In this document: positions 5,950-12,061 of the stretch, one piece after another
Layout of the letters: every line of letters begins with the position of its first letter
Position numbering within the stretch: position 1 is the stretch's first letter
Origin: VGXO01 sp964614695
GTDB lineage: Bacteria; Planctomycetota; Phycisphaerae; Phycisphaerales; SM1A02
DNA: 17,222 nt
Assembly (NCBI GenBank): GCA_964614695.1
Contig: CAZTMB010000059.1
Span: forward strand, 1-17,222
Reading direction: 5' to 3'
Made by a program: the position numbers and the translations under genes
Notes under the pieces: model-generated
The model's input: only the letters and a program-made list of their open reading frames with translations
Told to the model about the DNA's origin: nothing
Databases searched by the model: none

Positions 5950-7880
5950 CGTCCGGTCTCCTTCTCGCTCGAATCGACGACTGCGCCGTTGCGGAGAACG
6001 ACGGTCGTCTCGGGAAGCAGCGGCCCGACCGCCGCGATCTCGATCGTCTCGTCGGGGCTCGCGGAGACGATCCACGACAGGTCGCGACGCTCGCCGGGTC
6101 CGATCGACGGGATCGTCGACTGCTTCGCGCCGCTGCGGATCTCGTCCTTGTCGGAGGAGATCCGCACCACGATCGGCGGCGTCATGTCGCGAACGCCCAT
6201 CGTGGTCGCGGTCGGCATGCGGCCGTCGTTGACGATCGCGAGATCGATCGCGTAGAGCCCCGGCGCGAGCGTGCGCACCTGCGGTTCGAGGACGCGAGGC
6301 CTGGGGCGGCGGGCGATCACCTCCGCGAGGAACTTTGCCTGTCCCTCGGCGAGGCCGGGCACCGCATCGATCGGCGGGATCGTCATGAAGCCAGGCACGA
6401 AGCCGCCGACCTCGACCGTGCCGAGCGTCGGGTGTTCGATCTCGGTCCACGCGACGAAGCCGGCGCCGTCTCGAACCTTGTCGGAGTAGGCAAGCCACGC
6501 GGCCTGCTCGGCGTCGCCGACGGCCGAACCCGCAGGCGATGCGGAAGTCCGCGCAGCACGCGTGCCACCCATGCCCCTGAAGCCGGCGCCTCCGCGTCCA
6601 CCGCGTGCGCCGCGACGGGGCGGTTCGGCGGCCGCGGGCGCTTCGGCCGCGGCGTCGCCCGTCGCAGTCGCTTCCGCTGTCGGCGCGGCGTCGCCGTCGC
6701 CGCCTTCGGGCTTCGACGCCTCGGGAACCTCCGGCCGCCACCAGCCGCTGCTTGCGAAGGTGAGGATGCCTCGCTGGTGGTAGAGCCAGGCGGCGAGCGA
6801 GCCGGCGTCGTCGCTCGCCGCGGCGCGATCCTGCCCGGTCGCTTCCTTGTAGGCCTTCGCGAACTCGGTGAGCAGCGGGAGGTCGGCTTCGTCGATCTGC
6901 GCGGGAATCCGGCCGCCGGCCTCCTTCGGCCGCGCGTCGGGCAGGTTCACGAGGTTGTCGTGGCGTCCGATGACCAGCGCCGCATAGATGCGCGGACGCT
7001 CGATCACGAACTTCGCGAGTTCGAGCGACTCCGCCTCCGAGAGCGGCCACGGTCCGCTCTCGGCGCCGAACTCCACCCAGCGATGCGGGAAGTTGCGGTC
7101 GGGATCGACGCCGCCGACGGCGTCTTCGGCGACGAGCCCGTCGCCGTCGGCATCGAGCCCTTCGACGTGCAGGCTGTAGACGGCGAGTTCGCCCTTGAGC
7201 GGGTCGGGCTTCTTGAGAAGCCGCGGGTCCGCGGGGTCGGCGATCCACTGCGCCGGATCGCTCGCGGGCGGATTCGCGCGGCGCAGAAGCGTGATGACGC
7301 CGTTGCCGTCGAGGTCGCGCGGTCCGTCCTCGTCGATCGCCGCATCGCGATCCTCGCGGACCGGGCGGGTGTTGCGGGCGCTGTGTGCACTCGGCTGGGT
7401 CAGGAAGTTGGCGGCGGCGTCGGGGTTCGCCCGCGGCACGAGATGGATCGTCACCTCGTCGAGCCACGCGCCGTGCTCGGCGAGGATCCGCTCGGCGAGC
7501 GCCGTCGCGATCTCGGTCGAGCCGAGTTGCCCGCCGTCCATGCCCGCGACGATGAGGATCGCCGGGCGATCCTCGGCCGTCTCCAGATCGCCCGAGAGGG
7601 TCAGGGCGTGGATCGTGCGGCCTTCGCGGGTCTTCGCGAGGGTCTCGATCGAGACGCGGTCCGCATTCGACGCGGCGAGCAAACGCAGGCGTGCGGCGAG
7701 CGACGCGTCGTCGGGGTAGCCGTCGAGGATCGACCGCGGATTGGCAGGCGGCGTGGCGGCGGGCGAGTCGGAAGGCGTCGGCGCCTCGCTCTGCGCTGCG
7801 AGCGGGGCCGAGGCGGCGAGGGCGAGTGTCGCGGCAAGGTGAAGGCGAAGGCGAAGGCGCCCGAGGATCGGGTGGTGCAT
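5946..7880 (-). CDS. Secreted M14-like protein, catalytically degenerate paralogue (pseudopeptidase)
   Basis: 644 residues from ATG 7880; signal peptide about 1-29 (LALAASAPLAA|Q). An upstream GTG at 7949 would put 23 residues before it and is less likely. The protein follows the downstream M14 peptidase through the whole fold (EGRTIHALTL, NPDAAAN, DPDRNFPHRW, IEHPTLGTVEVGG). However, the HxxE zinc pair is replaced by Asp115 and Gln118 (AGMDGGQ), no His stands at the AYH position, and the catalytic Glu is Ser378 (LTFASSGWW). Ca2+-loop-like D-rich stretches persist (DEDGPRDLDGNG about 183-194, LDADGDG 242-248). Residues about 384-458 are an Ala/Pro/Gly/Arg-rich insert with RGG-like repeats. 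No stops or frameshifts disrupt it, so it is under selection as a protein. Likely a binding or regulatory partner; role inferred. Confidence 0.88.
   Translation of the reverse strand: MHHPILGRLRLRLHLAATLALAASAPLAAQSEAPTPSDSPAATPPANPRSILDGYPDDASLAARLRLLAASNADRVSIETLAKTREGRTIHALTLSGDLETAEDRPAILIVAGMDGGQLGSTEIATALAERILAEHGAWLDEVTIHLVPRANPDAAANFLTQPSAHSARNTRPVREDRDAAIDEDGPRDLDGNGVITLLRRANPPASDPAQWIADPADPRLLKKPDPLKGELAVYSLHVEGLDADGDGLVAEDAVGGVDPDRNFPHRWVEFGAESGPWPLSEAESLELAKFVIERPRIYAALVIGRHDNLVNLPDARPKEAGGRIPAQIDEADLPLLTEFAKAYKEATGQDRAAASDDAGSLAAWLYHQRGILTFASSGWWRPEVPEASKPEGGDGDAAPTAEATATGDAAAEAPAAAEPPRRGARGGRGGAGFRGMGGTRAARTSASPAGSAVGDAEQAAWLAYSDKVRDGAGFVAWTEIEHPTLGTVEVGGFVPGFMTIPPIDAVPGLAEGQAKFLAEVIARRPRPRVLEPQVRTLAPGLYAIDLAIVNDGRMPTATTMGVRDMTPPIVVRISSDKDEIRSGAKQSTIPSIGPGERRDLSWIVSASPDETIEIAAVGPLLPETTVVLRNGAVVDSSEKETGR
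5958..5963 (-). promoter_or_regulatory. Ribosome binding site of the active M14 peptidase
   Basis: AAGGAG on the minus strand, 8 bases before ATG 5949, inside the 3' end of the upstream paralogue. It fixes the start of the downstream gene and, with the ATGA overlap, indicates translational coupling. Confidence 0.75.
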
Positions 7881-7886
7881 GGCGAG

Positions 7887-7892
7887 GTTGTA
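7887..7892 (-). promoter_or_regulatory. TACAAC -10-like hexamer 6 bases before the M14 paralogue start
   Basis: On the minus strand TACAAC is followed by CTCGCC and ATG (7880), with no Shine-Dalgarno sequence nearby. It fits the same spacing as the other leaderless candidates but ends in C instead of T, so it is the weakest of the four. Confidence 0.35.
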
Positions 7893-8000
7893 GCGGAACG
7901 GTTCTCCGCGGTGGCAGCCGAATCGCCGAGCGAAGGCAATCGATCGCACGGAGGCGTCGCGGCGGCCGAGTGCCTCGGGCGAGGCGCTCGAACGAGGCTC

Positions 8001-8900
8001 TCAGGCCACCCGCTCGCCTTCGACCGCGGTCAGAGCCCTGAACAGCTCCGAGAGCCGCCGCGTCATCGGACCGACCTCTCCCGATCCGATCGTGCGCCCG
8101 TCGACCTTGGTGACCGCCGCCAGTTCGCCCATCGTGCCGGTGCAGAACATCTCGTCGGCCCGGTACACCTCCGTCTGCGTGAGGTCGCGCTCGGCATGGG
8201 GAATGCCCTCGCGGCGGCAGATCTCGAGGACGACGCTCCGCGTGATGCCTTCCGGGCAGGCGACGTCGCGGCTCGTCTCGACCTTGCCGTCGGTCACGAT
8301 GAACACGTGCGTGGCGTTCGTCTCGGCGACGAAGCCCTGCCGGTCGAGCATGAGCGCGTCATCGGCGCCGGCGTTGTTCGCCTCGATCTTCGCGAGGATC
8401 GACTGGATGAGATTGCAGTGGTGGATCTTGGGGTCGAGGCAGTCCGGCGGGAATCGCCGCACGCTGCTCGTGACGAGCGAGAGCCCGCTGCGCCCGTAGA
8501 CCGGCGCCTTGAACTCCGCGAGCACGATCAGCGTCGGACCGGACTGGTTGAGCCGCGGATCCATGCCGGAGGTGATCTTGATGCCGCGGGTGAGGGTGAG
8601 GCGAATGTGCACGCCGTCGCGCATCGAGTTCGCCTCGAGCGTGCGGCGGATCTCCGCGATCATCGCCTCGTCGCTCGGGATCTCCGCGAACGCGAGGGCC
8701 TTCGCCGAGGAGCGGAGCCGCGCGAGATGCTCCTTCAGCCTGAAGATCCGCCCCTCGTACAGCCGCAGCCCCTCCCACACCGCGTCGCCGCCCTGCACGG
8801 CGCTGTCGAAGGGCGAGATGCCGGCCTCGTTGCGATGGACGAGGCGGCCGTTGATGTTGACGAGAAGGTCCGCGTTGCGGGGGTCGTATCGCTGGAGCAT
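8001..8900 (-). CDS. Class IV PLP-dependent aminotransferase (branched-chain/D-amino-acid aminotransferase fold)
   Basis: 299 residues, the usual length of fold-type IV transaminases. Seen in order: FDSAVQGGDAVWEGLRLYEG (31-50), an early family block; RLTLTRG (100-106); the lysine segment DPKIHHCNLIQSILAKIEAN (156-175); ADDALMLDRQGFVAETNATH with Glu193 as the expected partner of the PLP pyridine nitrogen; CPEGITR (215-221); and FCTGTMGELAAV (252-263). The Lys158 position is two residues upstream of where most class IV enzymes have the Schiff-base lysine, and His160 stands in that column. The same KIH arrangement occurs, from memory, in the aminotransferase half of plant branched-chain-aminotransferase-like proteins. 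It lies 62 bases after the sulfotransferase-like gene, probably in one operon. Substrate uncertain, so no symbol is given. Confidence 0.92.
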   Translation of the reverse strand: MLQRYDPRNADLLVNINGRLVHRNEAGISPFDSAVQGGDAVWEGLRLYEGRIFRLKEHLARLRSSAKALAFAEIPSDEAMIAEIRRTLEANSMRDGVHIRLTLTRGIKITSGMDPRLNQSGPTLIVLAEFKAPVYGRSGLSLVTSSVRRFPPDCLDPKIHHCNLIQSILAKIEANNAGADDALMLDRQGFVAETNATHVFIVTDGKVETSRDVACPEGITRSVVLEICRREGIPHAERDLTQTEVYRADEMFCTGTMGELAAVTKVDGRTIGSGEVGPMTRRLSELFRALTAVEGERVA

Positions 8901-8962
8901 GGTGGGACAGTCTGACGACTTGGCGGCGCTTGACGAGTCCGGCCCGTGCGAAGGCCTCGCGT

Positions 8963-9718
8963 TCAGCGTGCCCGGATCGCGTCGTAGATCGCCCGGCACT
9001 CCGAGAGCACGCCCCGCAGCGAGGCGGGGACGGTCGGTGGCTCGCCCGCCTCGGGCGGCTCGAAACCGGTCGATCGCTCGACCGAGCCGTACCAGTGCTT
9101 CGCCCAGACGCCATCGGTGTCTCGAGGTCCGGCCGGCCAGGCGAGCATCGCCTCGTCGAAAGGAATGCCGAGCGATCCGCACAGGCGCGAGAGCGTGGCG
9201 CGGGGATCGAGACGGATCTCCGCGGCATCGACGATCGGCGGGTTCAGGCCGCCCGCTCGGAGCCGTTGAAGCAGCCGAAGCTGTTGCGGGAGACCCAGAT
9301 CCTCGGGAGTCGGATTCGCGACGACCTTCGCGAACGAGACGATGACGCGGGCCGGATCGCGCACGAGAAACGCGTGCGTCAATCCCTCGATCCATCCTGG
9401 CACAAGATCCTCCATGCCCGGCAGGAGGTGGTGGCTCATGTGCTTCTGGTACCAGACGCGCTTCGCGCCCGGGATAGGGCCGATCAGGGCTCGCGCCACC
9501 GCCGTCGCATCCGACTCGTGCGCCGCGAGGATCTCGTCTCGGCCTGGATGCTCGATGCCGGTCGACTTCAGGTAGTGCGCGTAGAGCGGCTCGTCGCTGA
9601 CCGCGGTGTCGGCGCGGTTCCCGAAGGAACGCATCAAGGCGGTCGAGAGGTTGCGCGGCCCCGACCACATGGCGATGCGGATCGGCGCGTTCAGGTTCGA
9701 GGGGACCACGCCGCGCAT
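8963..9718 (-). CDS. Sulfotransferase-like protein linked to the class IV aminotransferase
   Basis: 251 residues from ATG 9718. The block IRIAMWSGPRNLSTALMRSF (13-32) is a P-loop-like 5'-phosphosulfate-binding region of sulfotransferase-fold proteins, followed by DEPLYAHYL (42-50) and, later, HAFLVRDPARVIVSF, the usual 3'-phosphate-binding R-DP-x-x-x-x-x-S region. Further family blocks are IVDAAEIRLDP and DGVWAKHWYGSVERSTGF. It resembles the N-terminal half of plant proteins whose C-terminal half is the neighbouring aminotransferase. The start is uncertain: TTG 9730, ATG 9718, GTG 9709 and ATG 9658 are all in frame; GAGG lies directly before 9718 and better spaced for 9709. Whether it uses PAPS or another cofactor is not shown. 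Confidence 0.85.
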   Translation of the reverse strand: MRGVVPSNLNAPIRIAMWSGPRNLSTALMRSFGNRADTAVSDEPLYAHYLKSTGIEHPGRDEILAAHESDATAVARALIGPIPGAKRVWYQKHMSHHLLPGMEDLVPGWIEGLTHAFLVRDPARVIVSFAKVVANPTPEDLGLPQQLRLLQRLRAGGLNPPIVDAAEIRLDPRATLSRLCGSLGIPFDEAMLAWPAGPRDTDGVWAKHWYGSVERSTGFEPPEAGEPPTVPASLRGVLSECRAIYDAIRAR

Positions 9719-9742
9719 CCTCGCAGGCAAGGGAACGCTCGG

Positions 9743-9760
9743 CGAGTCGGTCGGGACTCG
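9743..9760. repeat. Hairpin in the leader of the sulfotransferase-like gene
   Basis: CGAGTC (9743-9748) pairs with GACTCG (9755-9760) around a 6-base loop, about 25 bases upstream of ATG 9718. It could serve as a weak attenuator or be incidental. Confidence 0.3.
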
Positions 9761-9789
9761 ATGCGATCGAAGGGCCTTGGCGAACGCCG

Positions 9790-9804
9790 GGAGCCTTCGG
9801 CTCC
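9790..9804 (-). terminator. Compact hairpin after the small membrane protein gene
   Basis: GGAGCC (9790-9795) and GGCTCC (9799-9804) form a 6-bp all-G/C-rich stem with a 3-base loop, starting 4 bases beyond the stop codon (9809-9811). There is no T-run, so termination efficiency is uncertain; its placement right after a stop is suggestive. Confidence 0.4.
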
Positions 9805-9808
9805 GAAC

Positions 9809-10312
9809 TCAGAACGCCGAACCGACCTTGGTGTCCCGATGCACGATCGGGCCGTCGTCCGGCAGCCGCCGCGAGCGTCCGGCGGTGCGAGCGATCAACA
9901 CGCCCGCGACGATGCTCCCCGAGAGGGTGAAGGAGCCTGCGACCATCGCAAGCGCAGGCTCGCGGACGCGCCGGATCATCTCGGTGAACTTCGGGGTCCA
10001 AGCCCGTTCGTCGGTCTCGGTGGCCCGGCGAACCTCGGTGAAGGTCGCCGTGAGGCTTAACACGAGCACGATCAGCGCGAGCAGCAGCCCGGACTTCAGA
10101 CGTTGGCCGACCCAGCCGGCGACGAGTCCAGTGACGAGGCCTGGGACGATGATGAGAAACGGACCGAGCACCGCGAACCACCCGGCCAGTCGCCACTCGC
10201 CGGGTTCGAGCAACGCCTCGGCGCCCAGGATCTGCCGCATCGCGAAGAGCAGCAGCAGGCTCGTCACGACGAGCGTCAGATAGCCCACAAGCAGGGTGAT
10301 GAACAGTCTCAT
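9809..10312 (-). CDS. Small four-helix integral membrane protein of unknown function
   Basis: 167 residues from ATG 10312. Four predicted membrane helices: about 3-25 (FITLLVGYLTLVVTSLLLLF), 43-67 (WFAVLGPFLIIVPGLVTGLV), 72-90 (GLLLALIVLVLSLTATF) and 118-140 (LAMVAGSFTLSGSIVAGVLI). The loop between helices three and four is polar and charged, and the C-terminal tail is basic then polar (RSRRLPDDGP). The frame stays open upstream to 10420, but that part is not hydrophobic and lacks family character; starting at 10312 puts the first helix at the N-terminus. I recognise no domain. It is divergent from the SLC13 transporter gene, with 195 bases between them. Confidence 0.75.
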   Translation of the reverse strand: MRLFITLLVGYLTLVVTSLLLLFAMRQILGAEALLEPGEWRLAGWFAVLGPFLIIVPGLVTGLVAGWVGQRLKSGLLLALIVLVLSLTATFTEVRRATETDERAWTPKFTEMIRRVREPALAMVAGSFTLSGSIVAGVLIARTAGRSRRLPDDGPIVHRDTKVGSAF

Positions 10313-10507
10313 GACAGGCGGGGTGGCGAACCCGATTCGAACTGGCGTCCCATCGAGGGACCTGTCCGTCCGCGGACGAATTCCTTCTGTCGGCAGATCG
10401 GACCCCGGATTGATGAACAAACCCCGCCCTTTTCTCGCTCGGCAGAAGAAGATGCGTTGTTGTCACCCGTTCGTGGGTACGGCGGATCGCGGAAAGGATC
10501 TCGGCTG

Positions 10508-12013
10508 ATGGCAGGTCCGGAAACTTCCGGCAGCGGCGGAGAGGGCGGGCACGACGACGCCTCGCCGCCACGCTGGTGGATCAGGCTTCCGGCCCTGGTG
10601 GCCGGGCCGGTCCTCGCGCTCGTGGTCTTCTCGATGCTGGCGCCTGGCGGCCGGGAGGCGGCGGGGGCCGCTTCGTTGCTTGGCCGCGACGGGGCGATCG
10701 TGCTCGGGCTGCTCTGCTGGATGGCGACGTGGTGGCTCTTCCAGGCGGTGCCGATCCCGGTGACCGCGTTGCTGCCGGTCGCGGTCTTGCCGTTCCTTGG
10801 GGTGACCCGATTCGGCGATGCCGCCGCGCCCTACGCCTCGGACGTCATCTTCCTCTTCGCGGGCGGCTGCCTGCTTGCGACCGCGATCGACCGGCACGGG
10901 CTCGGCCGACGCTTCGCGGGCGCGATCCTTTCCGTCGCGGGCCGGAAGCCCAGCGCGATCGTCGCGGCGTTCATCGTGGTCACCGCGCTTCTCTCGTCGG
11001 TCGTCTCGAACACCGCGACCGTCGCGATCGTGCTGCCGCTCGCGATCGGGGCGATCGCCTACGTCGACCGCCACACCGTCGCGGTGCCGGGGCGGTCCGT
11101 GCCGACCGGTCGCTTCGCGCTCTGCCTGCTGCTTGCCGTCGCCTACGCGGCGAACATCGGCGGCTGCCTCACGATCGTGGGAAGCCCGCCGAACGCGATC
11201 GGCGCGAAGCTCCTGAGCGAGGCGACCGGCACGCCGATCTCCTTCCTCGGCTGGATGCGCTTCGGCGGGCCGGTCGTGCTCGTGATGCTCCCGCTCATGT
11301 GGGCGCTGCTGACGATGGTGCTTCTGCCGCTTCGCGATCTCGAGATCGAGGCGACCGAAGGGCCCGCCTTCGAGCCGGGCCCGCCGATGGCGCGGGAGAG
11401 CTGGTTCACCCTCGCGGTCTTTCTCGCGACCGTCGCCGCGTGGGTGACGCGGCCGCTCTGGCCGGGCGAGATCGCCTCGATCGGCGACTGGGGCATCGCG
11501 ACGATCTCGGCGCTCGTCCTGCTTTGCGTGCCGATGCGGGCTTCGGGCGATGCAGCGCTGCGGGCGAGCGATCTCGCGAAGCTCCCGTGGGGGGTCTTCA
11601 TCCTCTTCGGCGGCGGCATCAGCCTGGCCGAGGCGATGAAGGTTCACGGCGTCGATGCCTATCTCGGTTCGCTCTTCACCGGCCTCGAAGGCCTGCCGCC
11701 GTGGTTGGTGATCGCGACGGTGGTCGCGGCGGTCGTCTTCCTCACCGAGGTCACGTCGAACACCGCGGTCGCAAGCGCGGTGATCCCGGTGCTCATCGTG
11801 CTCGGAGATGCGCTGGGGATTCCCGCGGCGGAACTCGCTCTCACCGTCGCGGTCGCGGCGAGCCTCGCCTTCATGCTGCCCGTCGGCACGCCGCCCAACG
11901 CCCTCGTCTACTCGACCGGCCTCGTGCCGGTGGGGGCGATGATCCGCGCGGGGATCGTCTTGAACCTCGTCTCGATCGTCGTGCTGACGCTGCTCTCGCG
12001 GGTGCTGCTCTGA
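10508..12013 (+). CDS. SLC13/DASS family sodium-coupled dicarboxylate or sulfate symporter
   Basis: 501 residues, about 11 or more hydrophobic segments, inner membrane. Both halves of the inverted-repeat fold carry the SNT signature: VSNTATVAIVLP (166-177) and TSNTAVASAVIPV (416-428). Each is followed by a tip loop with proline-Asn: GSPPNA (225-230) and GTPPNA (460-465). In the bacterial homologue VcINDY the SNT motifs bind the substrate carboxylate and the loops shape the Na+ sites, so import of C4-dicarboxylates, citrate-like acids or sulfate is expected; the substrate cannot be settled here. The polar N-terminus (1-22) is Gly/Glu-rich. ATG 10508 is preceded by AAAGGAT at about 12 bases. 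The nucleoside transporter gene follows 48 bases downstream. Confidence 0.94.
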   Translation: MAGPETSGSGGEGGHDDASPPRWWIRLPALVAGPVLALVVFSMLAPGGREAAGAASLLGRDGAIVLGLLCWMATWWLFQAVPIPVTALLPVAVLPFLGVTRFGDAAAPYASDVIFLFAGGCLLATAIDRHGLGRRFAGAILSVAGRKPSAIVAAFIVVTALLSSVVSNTATVAIVLPLAIGAIAYVDRHTVAVPGRSVPTGRFALCLLLAVAYAANIGGCLTIVGSPPNAIGAKLLSEATGTPISFLGWMRFGGPVVLVMLPLMWALLTMVLLPLRDLEIEATEGPAFEPGPPMARESWFTLAVFLATVAAWVTRPLWPGEIASIGDWGIATISALVLLCVPMRASGDAALRASDLAKLPWGVFILFGGGISLAEAMKVHGVDAYLGSLFTGLEGLPPWLVIATVVAAVVFLTEVTSNTAVASAVIPVLIVLGDALGIPAAELALTVAVAASLAFMLPVGTPPNALVYSTGLVPVGAMIRAGIVLNLVSIVVLTLLSRVLL

Positions 12014-12019
12014 CGATCG

Positions 12020-12035
12020 CGCGTCTCGCGACGCG
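12020..12035 (+). repeat. Hairpin in the gap between the two transporter genes
   Basis: CGCGTC (12020-12025) and GACGCG (12030-12035) form a perfect 6-bp stem with a TCGC loop, 7 bases after the SLC13 stop. It may limit read-through into the nucleoside transporter, which has its own promoter-like hexamer just downstream. No T-run. Confidence 0.4.
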
Positions 12036-12048
12036 AAGTCGGCGCCGG

Positions 12049-12054
12049 TACCTT
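12049..12054 (+). promoter_or_regulatory. TACCTT -10-like hexamer 7 bases before the nucleoside transporter start
   Basis: The sequence GCCGGTACCTT is followed by CCCCGCC and ATG 12062. There is no Shine-Dalgarno sequence. The context GCCGGTAC is shared with the GNAT gene (14487-14494), with the same 7-base distance to ATG. Confidence 0.45.
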
Positions 12055-12061
12055 CCCCGCC

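Noticed and set aside
4054..6255. 733-residue open frame on the plus strand opposite the M14 peptidase and lipoprotein genes
   Set aside because: Arg/Ala/Val-rich shadow frame produced by high GC; the minus strand has signal peptide, active-site motifs and ribosome site.
6955..6970. His307 (RHDN) of the M14 paralogue as a surviving third zinc ligand
   Set aside because: It is offset from the AYH column and the other two ligands are gone (Asp115, Gln118), so a standard M14 zinc site is not supported.
8001..8900. Naming the aminotransferase ilvE
   Set aside because: The lysine segment differs from IlvE and the neighbour points to a different clade; substrate is not known.
6432..8915. 827-residue open frame on the plus strand
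   Set aside because: Shadow of the M14 paralogue and the aminotransferase; no domain character, and it runs across two genes and their gap.
10313..10420. Upstream extension of the small membrane protein, and a tRNA T-loop-like GTTCGAATC on the minus strand at 10334-10342
   Set aside because: No cloverleaf can be built: no matching 5' acceptor arm, D-arm or anticodon arm, and the T stem has a mismatch. The protein extension is not hydrophobic and has no motif.
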